Shown piece after piece: positions 1 to 5,073 of a stretch of DNA of 5,155 nt; the stretch's first letter is position 1; each line of letters begins with the position of its first letter. This DNA is from Ruminococcus sp. (GTDB taxonomy: Bacteria; Bacillota; Clostridia; Oscillospirales; Ruminococcaceae). Made by a program: the position numbers and the translations under genes. The DNA lies in NCBI GenBank assembly GCA_014799675.1, contig JAAVHM010000036.1, positions 7,116 through 12,270 of the forward strand, in the 5' to 3' direction. Under the pieces are notes generated by a model, which did not search any database, had not been told where the DNA came from, and saw only the letters and a list, made by a program, of their open reading frames with translations.

Positions 1-86
1 TCCCTGCCGCTTTGAAAAGCCGACACAAGCTCGTTGTCGTCGAGAAAATTCAGTTCGTTAAAAGCTTCCGAACAGCCGCTGCTCAT
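1..86 (-). CDS. N-terminal fragment of a possible sigma-70 family RNA polymerase sigma factor (runs off the window)
   Basis: About 28 codons are visible before the left edge. The ATG at 86-84 is preceded by GGTGGG with a 5-base gap, and an in-frame TAA lies upstream with no other start codon between. The peptide contains DDNELVSAFQSGR. This resembles the short acidic 'D-E-L-V..-.Q.G' stretch that opens region 2 of many small sigma-70/ECF-type factors, which would help RNA polymerase recognise promoters. Only this first stretch can be read, so the family call is a resemblance and not a domain match. A consensus promoter lies about 75 bases upstream on the same strand, which supports a real gene. 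The gene is transcribed divergently from the MerR-type regulator to its right. Confidence 0.4.
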   Translation of the reverse strand, partial: MSSGCSEAFNELNFLDDNELVSAFQSGR

Positions 87-167
87 TGAATCCCACCAAT
101 CTGAACCGCAACAGCTTTAAATGATGCAGACATGAAAATATCAATATATTAAGATATCATATTTTAT

Positions 168-196
168 ATTATATACCATTTTGCATAATTTGTCAA
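168..196 (-). promoter_or_regulatory. Consensus sigma-A promoter for the leftmost minus-strand gene
   Basis: Read on the minus strand, TTGACA (196-191) is followed by exactly 17 bases and then TATAAT (173-168). Both hexamers are perfect. Transcription would start near 161, giving a leader of about 75 bases before the ATG at 86. The promoter lies back to back with the MerR-type gene's promoter, about 150 bp away. Confidence 0.8.
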
Positions 197-288
197 CAAT
201 TTTTTTGAAAAAAACTAAAAAAGTTTTTATAGATATTAATTTTTCTTAACACATAAACCATTTTATGTAAAATTTACAAAATTTCGCC

Positions 289-300
289 ATGTTATAACAT
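289..300. repeat. 12-bp perfect palindrome in the divergent intergenic region
   Basis: ATGTTATAACAT reads identically on both strands. It lies between the two divergent promoters, about 45 bp upstream of the -35 box of the MerR-type gene. A weaker inverted repeat, ACATAAA-ccat-TTTATGT, is at 251-268. Either could be a protein-binding site, but palindromes occur by chance in AT-rich DNA. No known operator consensus was recognised. Confidence 0.35.
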
Positions 301-345
301 TCAATTTCGTCTAACATTTTGCTGAAAATTTGTGAAAAATAACTA

Positions 346-376
346 TTGACCCGCACGCGGCGTAATAGTATATTCT
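346..376 (+). promoter_or_regulatory. MerR-type promoter with operator dyad in the spacer
   Basis: TTGACC at 346-351 is followed by 19 bases and TATTCT at 371-376; a 17-base reading with TATATT at 369-374 is also possible. The spacer holds the dyad ACGC-G-GCGT (355-363), centred between the hexamers. MerR-family regulators characteristically bind a dyad inside an over-long 19-20 bp spacer and untwist it to activate. This architecture directly upstream of a MerR-domain gene suggests autoregulation, which is inference. Confidence 0.6.
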
Positions 377-414
377 TATTTTAGAAACAGTTTTTGTGAA
401 AGGGTGCGGTAATT

Positions 415-2244
415 TTGAAAATGCAGATAAGCGAGCTTGCAAAGCATTTTAACGTCAGCGTCAGAACTTTGCAGTATTACGACAATGTGGGGCTTTTAAA
501 GCCAACCGAGGTGACCGAAAAGGGCTACAGATTTTACGACGAAAGCTCTGTTTCCACCATGGAGAAAATTTTGCAGTACAAGCGGTTCGGTTTTTCACTG
601 GACTCCATATCAAAGCTGCTGTCCGAGGAAAACCCCGAAAAAAGCGGCTTGCGGCGCGACCTGCTTATGCAAAAAAGAAAATACGAAAAGGAGATAAAAC
701 GTATGAACAGCGTGATAGACGACATTGACAAGGAGCTTGCAAAGCCCGTAAAGCTTGACAATTGGTTCGACAAGATAATGAAAGATTATAATCACAGCCG
801 CTGCACATATTCTTCCGAAGTCGGCGTATGCATATGGGGCAAGGCTGACTATGAAAATGACATTGATTTTACAACAAGCCTGCGTTTCCCAATTGGTTCG
901 GTAACGACCCAGTTCACGGCATACTGCATTATACGCTTTCAAGAGCTTGGATTATTACGCACCGACGACTATATCGGCAAATATTTCCCCGAAATGATCT
1001 ACGGCGACAAGGTGACGATACAGCACCTTTTGGACATGACCTCGGGATTTACAAACGAGTTTTTCGACAAAAAATATTCAGACGAAGAGTGGGTCGAGTA
1101 CCGCGAAAAAATATGTGACTTGCCATATGAGCTGCAAATTTGCCGTTCGTACGAGTACACCTATAACCACAACAAGGAAAATAACATAATTCAAAGTGTT
1201 TCCGAAATAATCGAGGCGGCAAATTTTACACCGTTAAAATTTACCCCCGGGGAAAAATATGATTGGGCTGAAATAAATTATATGATACTTAGGATAATTT
1301 TGGAAAAAATTTCTCAAAAGCCTTTGGAAGAAATTTTCGGCGATTACATTTTTACCCCGCTTGAAATGGATAATACGACTCTGTACGGCAGTACAGATGT
1401 TGTCGGATATGTGGATAATATGCGAATAGAACATTATGACGGTATTTACGGCGGTGCGTGTAGTGTTATTTCCACAATTGACGACATGGCAAAGTGGTAT
1501 GATTTCCTTATAAAGGAAGATTTCATGGCGCGTTACATTCCCGCCGACGCGGAATTTTCCTGCGGTTGGTTCAATAATGATGACAATTACAGACACTGTT
1601 GCAGACCCTGCGAGGTCGATATTGAGGTAAGCATAGACAAGGAAAAGGACAAAGACAAGGACAAGTACAGCAATCTGTTTATCTCGGTAATGAACAAGCG
1701 ACCAATTCCCGATAACCACACAAGGATCATGTATTACCCCATTGAGTGCGACGACGGCTACTTCAAGGTCGAAGTATGGGAAATGTTTCCAGATTCTGAG
1801 ATAAAGGTAACTTCCATAAAGGTTTTCGACGAAAACGCTGAGGAGCTTTATTCTGCCCCAGTCCCCGAATGCGGGTATTTCTTCGCCCTGCGGAACGACG
1901 GCGAGAAGCGCAATGCCGAGGAATTTGCGGAAGCGGGAAGCTACAATTATGAATTGAATTTATCGGAAATTCTCGGAAGTGAATTTAAACCAATGAGCAA
2001 GTACATTGTAGAAGTACGGGCGGAATGTACCGAATACAGCATATTCGGTCGCAGCGCAATGCTTGGCATGGTCTACAAACGAAAGGACGAGTGGATATCC
2101 GTCGCATACTACGCTTTTTACTGCTATGACAGCGCTTATGACATTTTTATGGAAGCGCTTAATCGTGTCATGAATTTTTGGAATGATAAATTTTATAACT
2201 ATTTAGACGAGCCTGAAAATGAAGACGAGAACGAAAATGAATGA
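415..2244 (+). CDS. MerR-family regulator fused to a catalytically degenerate class C beta-lactamase-like domain
   Basis: This is a 609-residue, probably cytoplasmic, one-component regulator. Residues 3-72 form a MerR winged helix-turn-helix (ISELAKHFNVSVRTLQYYD, then wing GYRFYD). Residues 78-110 form a charged helix like the MerR dimerisation coiled coil. Residues ~115-428 follow the serine-hydrolase/beta-lactamase (class C, PBP-like) pattern, with FPIGSVTTQFTAY, the downstream HLLDMTSG, PGEKYDWAEINY and FTPLEMDNTTLYG. The catalytic motifs are lost: SxxK reads S162-V-T-T165, Y-x-N reads W284-A-E286, and the H/K-x-G position reads H394-C-C. Residues ~430-609 are unrecognised, appear beta-rich and end in an acidic tail. 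The TTG start at 415 suits the AAGGGTG-like site better; ATG at 421 would remove two residues. Ligand and targets are unknown. A role in sensing cell-wall peptides or beta-lactams is inferred only from the fold. Confidence 0.9.
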   Translation: MKMQISELAKHFNVSVRTLQYYDNVGLLKPTEVTEKGYRFYDESSVSTMEKILQYKRFGFSLDSISKLLSEENPEKSGLRRDLLMQKRKYEKEIKRMNSVIDDIDKELAKPVKLDNWFDKIMKDYNHSRCTYSSEVGVCIWGKADYENDIDFTTSLRFPIGSVTTQFTAYCIIRFQELGLLRTDDYIGKYFPEMIYGDKVTIQHLLDMTSGFTNEFFDKKYSDEEWVEYREKICDLPYELQICRSYEYTYNHNKENNIIQSVSEIIEAANFTPLKFTPGEKYDWAEINYMILRIILEKISQKPLEEIFGDYIFTPLEMDNTTLYGSTDVVGYVDNMRIEHYDGIYGGACSVISTIDDMAKWYDFLIKEDFMARYIPADAEFSCGWFNNDDNYRHCCRPCEVDIEVSIDKEKDKDKDKYSNLFISVMNKRPIPDNHTRIMYYPIECDDGYFKVEVWEMFPDSEIKVTSIKVFDENAEELYSAPVPECGYFFALRNDGEKRNAEEFAEAGSYNYELNLSEILGSEFKPMSKYIVEVRAECTEYSIFGRSAMLGMVYKRKDEWISVAYYAFYCYDSAYDIFMEALNRVMNFWNDKFYNYLDEPENEDENENE

Positions 2245-2249
2245 AAAAA

Positions 2250-2279
2250 ATCCGCAGTTCACAAAAATGAACTGCGGAT
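2250..2279. terminator. Bidirectional intrinsic terminator between convergent genes
   Basis: A perfect 12-bp stem (ATCCGCAGTTCA with TGAACTGCGGAT) encloses the 6-base loop CAAAAA. On the minus strand the stem is followed by a run of seven T, ideal for ending the hydratase operon. On the plus strand it is followed by the T-rich aattttattt, ending the MerR-type gene, whose stop codon lies 5 bases upstream. Confidence 0.92.
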
Positions 2280-2296
2280 AATTTTATTTGTAATTT

Positions 2297-2851
2297 TTAT
2301 ACGGCGTACTCCGCCCTGCCCATGCTGAAAATATCTCCGCCGCTGCAATCGTTTGCCACGGTTACGGGGAATTTTTCCATGTACAGCTTTTTCACGGACT
2401 CGCAGCCCAAGTCGTCAAAAGCCACTACCTCACAGCTTTTTATACAGCTTGCAGCCAACGCTCCCGCGCCGCCGACAGCGCAGAAATACACGCCCGAATT
2501 GCGGACAACAGCCTCACGGACAGCCTCGCTGCGTTCGCCCTTGCCGATCATTCCGCAAAGACCCTCGTCCATAAGTCTCGGGGCAAATTTATCCATTCTT
2601 CCCGAAGTGGTCGGACCGCATGAGCCGATAGGCTTACCCTCGGGGGCGGGGGTAGGTCCTGCGTAATATATCACGGCTTCCCTTATATCCACGGGAAGCT
2701 GCTCCCCCTTGTCAAGGAGAGCCTCAAACCGTTTATGTGCAGCGTCTCTGGCGGTATAGACAGTACCCGTCAGCAACACCTTGTCCCCGACGCGGAGCTT
2801 AGGGCAGTATTCCCTAAGTTCAGAGACGTTAATATCGTAAATTTCAGCCAT
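2297..2851 (-). CDS. Fe-S type fumarate/L(+)-tartrate hydratase, beta subunit
   Basis: This 184-residue protein matches the beta (C-terminal, swivelling) subunit of two-subunit class I Fe-S hydro-lyases, which interconvert fumarate and malate or dehydrate tartrate. Family hallmarks are GTVYTARDAAHKR (29-41), YYAGPTPAPEGKPIG (62-76), GPTTSGRMD (79-87), MIGKG (101-105) and AVGGAGAL (125-132). By analogy with the single-chain enzymes, R35, T81, R85 and K104 are likely substrate contacts. The [4Fe-4S] cysteines belong to the alpha subunit, which is not in this window. The alpha gene normally sits directly upstream, but here that place is taken by the DivIVA-like gene. The ATG begins 3 bases after that gene's stop (TAA-gat-ATG) with only a weak Shine-Dalgarno sequence, so translation is probably coupled. 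Length is complete for the family. The sequence alone does not separate fumarase from tartrate dehydratase, though fumarase is the commoner role. Confidence 0.9.
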   Translation of the reverse strand: MAEIYDINVSELREYCPKLRVGDKVLLTGTVYTARDAAHKRFEALLDKGEQLPVDIREAVIYYAGPTPAPEGKPIGSCGPTTSGRMDKFAPRLMDEGLCGMIGKGERSEAVREAVVRNSGVYFCAVGGAGALAASCIKSCEVVAFDDLGCESVKKLYMEKFPVTVANDCSGGDIFSMGRAEYAV

Positions 2852-2854
2852 ATC

Positions 2855-3886
2855 TTAAACGTTGTCACCCATTGCGTTTGCTTCCGCTTCAGCAGCCTTG
2901 GTAAGGCTTTCCAGCTCGCTCATGTCAAATCCTGCAAAAGCCTTGGGAGCAGCGGGTGCAGGAGTAGGCGCGGGTGCAGGTTCAGCCGCAGGTGCAGGCT
3001 CTGCCGCAGCAGGTGCGGGAGTAGGTTCTGCCGGCTTTGGTGCGGGAGCAGGGGCAGGTGCAGCAGCCTTAGGCGCAGGCGCGGGAGCAGGCTTTGCAGC
3101 CGCAGCAGCGGATCTTCCGCCGAGAGACGAACGGGCGGTATTGATCTGAGCCTTAGCCTCGTCAAGCTTTGCAAGGCTTTCGCCTGAGAACATTTCCAGA
3201 ACCTCTCTGAGCTTGACAACATTCTCGTCGATCTCTGCGATCTCCGCAGCGACCTCCCGTCTGATCTTTTCGGTAGCCGCGCGCATTTCGGAACTCTTGT
3301 CCTCTGCGCTTGAAAGTATCTTTGAAGCTCTTTCGTCCGCATTCTTAACGATAGTGGAAGCCTTTCCGTTAGCGTCGTCAACCACCTGGTTGGCAAGCTT
3401 CTTAGCGTCCTCGTCCATTTTGCGGGCATTTTCCTTAGCCTGTGTAACGATAGTATTTGCAGTTTTCTGCGCTTCGATGAATACGTTGCTGAGATCCATT
3501 GCGCTGTTGTCGCCGCTGCTTGAAGCAGCCTTATTCTTAGCTTCCTGGAGCTGTTCCTCAAGCTCGGCATTCTGGGCTTTGAGAGCTTCGATCTCCTTGT
3601 CCTTGCCTGCGAGTTCGTCCTCAATAGTTTTCATCTGAAGCTTAAGGGAGTCATTACTGGTCTGGAGCTCGGTGATCTTAGCCTTATCAGCGGCAAGAAG
3701 CTCCTCATATTTTTCGCTGTCAACTCCGCCGCCTTCGCCGCCTGAGCTTTCAAGCAAAGCTTTTTTTTCGTCCAGTTCAGCCTCAAGCGTATAAATTTTA
3801 GTATTTAACTCATCGACATAAGCAAGAACGTCTTTTTTGTCGAATCCTCCGAAGCTTACGGTTTTAAGAAATCCGGTTCCCTCCAT
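2855..3886 (-). CDS. DivIVA-like coiled-coil protein with Pro/Ala-rich linker
   Basis: This 343-residue protein resembles the DivIVA/GpsB group, which bind curved membrane at poles and septa and recruit partners. Residues 6-38 carry the DivIVA-type start (FLKTVSFGGFDKKDVLAYVD). F12 corresponds to the membrane-inserting Phe of Bacillus DivIVA, but the following Arg is Gly here. Residues ~28-47 and 58-120 are heptad-like coiled coil with a Gly-rich break at 49-54. Residues ~133-255 form a second long charged helical region (AQKTANTIVTQAKENA type). Residues 258-315 are almost purely Pro/Ala/Lys/Glu, ending in a short non-repetitive tail (FAGFDMSELESL). The ATG at 3886 is chosen because GGAGG lies 8 bases upstream; the frame stays open to 3982, but that would start at or before the transcription start. 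It is the first gene of an operon with the hydratase beta subunit. The exact role is unproven. Confidence 0.85.
   Translation of the reverse strand: MEGTGFLKTVSFGGFDKKDVLAYVDELNTKIYTLEAELDEKKALLESSGGEGGGVDSEKYEELLAADKAKITELQTSNDSLKLQMKTIEDELAGKDKEIEALKAQNAELEEQLQEAKNKAASSSGDNSAMDLSNVFIEAQKTANTIVTQAKENARKMDEDAKKLANQVVDDANGKASTIVKNADERASKILSSAEDKSSEMRAATEKIRREVAAEIAEIDENVVKLREVLEMFSGESLAKLDEAKAQINTARSSLGGRSAAAAAKPAPAPAPKAAAPAPAPAPKPAEPTPAPAAAEPAPAAEPAPAPTPAPAAPKAFAGFDMSELESLTKAAEAEANAMGDNV
2942..3115 (-). repeat. Low-complexity Pro/Ala repeat region within the DivIVA-like gene
   Basis: This GC-rich, imperfectly repeating stretch encodes residues 258-315, an alternation of Ala-Pro with occasional Lys, Glu and Thr. 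It is likely an extended, flexible linker between the helical body and the C-terminal tail. Such DNA is prone to length variation by slippage. It also creates spurious long open frames on the opposite strand. Confidence 0.8.
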
Positions 3887-3894
3887 TGTGAATA

Positions 3895-3899
3895 CCTCC
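3895..3899 (-). promoter_or_regulatory. Ribosome binding site deciding the start of the DivIVA-like protein
   Basis: GGAGG with an 8-base gap precedes the ATG at 3886. This fixes the N terminus at MEGTGFLK and rejects the longer frame opening at 3982. Confidence 0.85.
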
Positions 3900-3986
3900 A
3901 AATTATCAGATATTGGGTGTTCGAGTAAGGTTTGAATAAATTTGCACGCAAAACTGCAAAAGCAGCTTACACTTGAACACATTAAA

Positions 3987-4015
3987 ATTATAACATATTT
4001 TTTGAAGTTTCACAA
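3987..4015 (-). promoter_or_regulatory. Extended -10 sigma-A promoter for the DivIVA-like/hydratase operon
   Basis: On the minus strand TTGTGA (4015-4010) is followed by 17 bases and a perfect TATAAT (3992-3987). A TG sits one base before the -10 box (TGtTATAAT), an extended -10 element that would compensate for the weak -35. The start would be near 3980, giving a leader of about 95 bases. Other TATAAT matches farther upstream lack a -35 partner. Confidence 0.7.
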
Positions 4016-4092
4016 GTACATTTATAAAAATTATTATACAAAAAATAATTTATTCTTTTAGTGAATTATAACAATTTTATTAAATCACGCAA

Positions 4093-4137
4093 AAAGCACA
4101 TTTTACTTAAAGGTTTTCGTAATCATAAATGTGCTTT
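4093..4137 (-). terminator. Probable terminator of spoIIR
   Basis: A perfect 11-bp inverted repeat (AAAGCACATTT at 4137-4127 on the minus strand, AAATGTGCTTT at 4103-4093) overlaps the last bases of the spoIIR stop codon and has a 23-base loop. The T-run is short and lies partly inside the stem (CTTTTTG), so termination may be less efficient than at 2250-2279. Confidence 0.55.
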
Positions 4138-4762
4138 ATGCACAAATTTTGTCTCTTAGCTTTTCGATAAACTCCAGAATGTAAAAGCGGCATTCGTAAT
4201 TCTCGGGATTTTGGAGCATATCCAGTTCCTCGGCGGTGAAAACGCCGCCGCAGTCCGCCAAAGCCTCGTCTATGTTTGTAACCGCGGGCAGGCACAGCGG
4301 CGGGAACATTACGCACCACCAGTTTTTTCCTTTTGCTTCGCCGATAGTTATACGCAAAGCCTTGTAATGCCCCGCAGGCATGGTTATCGTGTCATAAACG
4401 CGGTTGTCGAAGTCCATGTCCGTGACCTCGCAGCGCACGGGATAATCGTAACCGTTCTCCCTTATAACGCGTTCCGCGGCGCTTTTTATTTCGGCAAGAC
4501 TTTTTTCGGCGGCTTCTGCGGACTCATCGGCGGAAGCCTTGCCCTCAAAAATGTAAGAGGTCTCCGCCAATACGGCGTCCCTGACCTTTAGTTTAAGCTG
4601 CTGGTCGTCCTCGCTGTCGGAATTTGCAAGGATATGGAGGCGGAAAACCGTTTCCGTGATATCGTTATAGCTTTCCTCAAAGCCGCAGAAGCCCGCGCAG
4701 AAAATCGTTACAGCCATACCTATAAGAATGGCAAGCTCCGCATTTTTTACATTTATTTTCAT
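4136..4762 (-). CDS. spoIIR: Stage II sporulation protein R (SpoIIR)
   Basis: In the established Bacillus model, SpoIIR is made in the forespore and exported to the intermembrane space. There it triggers the membrane protease SpoIIGA to cleave pro-sigma-E in the mother cell. This 208-residue protein has a hydrophobic N-terminal signal/anchor (residues ~9-26) and then the family hallmarks FRLHILANSDS (40-50), LKLKVRDAVL (56-65) and the most conserved block, MPAGHYKALRITIGEAKGKN (128-147), continuing WWCVMFPPLC. Length is close to the Bacillus protein. The start at 4762 is preferred over an in-frame ATG at 4795 for two reasons: AAAGGA lies 7 bases upstream of it, and the predicted transcription start falls near 4792, downstream of the longer start. 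spoIIGA and the sigma-E gene are not in the window. The gene appears to be monocistronic. Confidence 0.95.
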   Translation of the reverse strand: MKINVKNAELAILIGMAVTIFCAGFCGFEESYNDITETVFRLHILANSDSEDDQQLKLKVRDAVLAETSYIFEGKASADESAEAAEKSLAEIKSAAERVIRENGYDYPVRCEVTDMDFDNRVYDTITMPAGHYKALRITIGEAKGKNWWCVMFPPLCLPAVTNIDEALADCGGVFTAEELDMLQNPENYECRFYILEFIEKLRDKICA

Positions 4763-4798
4763 AAGTACGTCCTTTCGGTAAGTTTTAGCTTTCATGTA

Positions 4799-4828
4799 AA
4801 TTATGGTATAATTTTACAGTATTTATAC
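4799..4828 (-). promoter_or_regulatory. Candidate forespore (sigma-F/sigma-G type) promoter of spoIIR
   Basis: On the minus strand GTATA (4828-4824) is followed by 18 bases and CATAATT (4805-4799). This resembles the forespore sigma-G/F pattern (G-pyrimidine-ATA and CATA-A/C-T) more than a sigma-A promoter. The GG that often precedes sigma-F -10 elements is absent (AC here). The leader would be about 30 bases. spoIIR is under sigma-F in Bacillus subtilis, so the context fits. Confidence 0.55.
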
Positions 4829-4857
4829 AAGCGGGAAAAAATTTTTGCAAAAAGCTA

Positions 4858-4886
4858 TTGACAAACCGAAAAAAGTGATGTATAAT
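4858..4886 (+). promoter_or_regulatory. Perfect sigma-A promoter of the tRNA-Thr gene
   Basis: TTGACA at 4858-4863, a 17-base spacer and TATAAT at 4881-4886. Transcription should start near 4893, leaving an 11-base 5' leader for RNase P to remove. It is divergent from the spoIIR promoter 30 bp to the left. Confidence 0.9.
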
Positions 4887-4903
4887 AATTAAGTCTTAAA
4901 AAT

Positions 4904-4979
4904 GCTATCTTAGCTCAGTTGGTAGAGCACATCCTTGGTAAGGATGAGGTCGTCAGTTCAAATCTGATAGATAGCTCCA
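4904..4979 (+). tRNA. tRNA-Thr, anticodon GGT
   Basis: This 76-base cloverleaf decodes ACC and ACT. The acceptor stem GCTATCT pairs perfectly with AGATAGC. The D arm is TAGCTCAGTTGGTAGAGC-like, the anticodon stem CATCC/GGATG encloses TTGGTAA with anticodon GGT at 4937-4939, and the T arm is GTCAG-TTCAAAT-CTGAT (closing G-T). The discriminator base is T and CCA is encoded (4977-4979). It is a single gene with its own promoter and terminator. Confidence 0.97.
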
Positions 4980-5000
4980 ACGGCGCAGAGCGTCCCGTTG
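4978..5000 (+). other. Hairpin in the tRNA 3' trailer
   Basis: CAACGG (4978-4983) pairs with CCGTTG (4995-5000), and an inner CGC-aga-GCG hairpin sits inside it. The structure begins within the encoded CCA, so in the precursor it would compete with the mature end and could affect 3' processing. It has no T-run, so it is not itself a terminator. Confidence 0.4.
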
Positions 5001-5004
5001 CGAG

Positions 5005-5043
5005 AGTCACCCCCGATTTACACGAGGGTGACTTTTTCTTTTA
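5005..5043 (+). terminator. Intrinsic terminator of the tRNA-Thr gene
   Basis: AGTCACCC (5005-5012) pairs with GGGTGACT (5026-5033), with a further CG/CG pair possible inside the loop. It is followed by TTTTTCTTTT. This is a classic stem plus U-tract 25 bases after the tRNA. Confidence 0.88.
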
Positions 5044-5070
5044 TCAAAGCCCCCTCAAGGGGGCGATAAA
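5040..5070. repeat. Second GC-rich hairpin, terminator-like or REP-like
   Basis: GCCCCC-TCAA-GGGGGC (5049-5064) forms a tight 6-bp hairpin flanked by the outer pair TTTATC (5040-5045) and GATAAA (5065-5070), with AAA bulged on one side. On the plus strand it is followed by T-rich DNA (atttttattt), so it could be a back-up terminator or a terminator for a convergent gene. CCCCCT/AGGGGG hairpins also recur as dispersed intergenic repeats in some Clostridia genomes; this is recollection and was not tested here. Confidence 0.45.
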
Positions 5071-5073
5071 TTT

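Noticed and set aside
381..392. The 12-mer TTAGAAACAGTT recurring at 5141-5152
   Set aside because: One shared 12-mer is about what chance gives in 5 kb of AT-rich DNA. The flanks do not match, so it is not an attachment-site or repeat pair.
1234..1719. 161-codon open frame antisense to the MerR fusion
   Set aside because: It lies wholly inside a well-supported gene, has no promoter or ribosome binding site in view, and its composition looks like a shadow.
2735..3638. Long open frames on the plus strand opposite the DivIVA-like and hydratase genes, and a third frame on the minus strand
   Set aside because: They are Arg/Ser/Ala/Gly-rich translations of the Pro/Ala repeat and of coiled-coil codons in wrong frames, with no ribosome binding sites or family resemblance.
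3887..3982. N-terminal extension of the DivIVA-like protein beginning MCSSVSCF
   Set aside because: It has no ribosome binding site, its start coincides with the predicted transcription start near 3980, and the DivIVA-type N terminus plus GGAGG fit the ATG at 3886.
4020..4085. Additional TATAAT matches on the minus strand upstream of the DivIVA-like operon
   Set aside because: No recognisable -35 box lies at 16-18 bp, and the region is so AT-rich that such matches are expected.
4211..4591. 126-codon plus-strand frame opposite spoIIR
   Set aside because: It is an antisense shadow of a strongly recognised gene, with no supporting signals.
4763..4795. Longer start for SpoIIR, beginning MKAKTYRK
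   Set aside because: It would begin upstream of the predicted transcript start, and a good AAAGGA site precedes the ATG at 4762.
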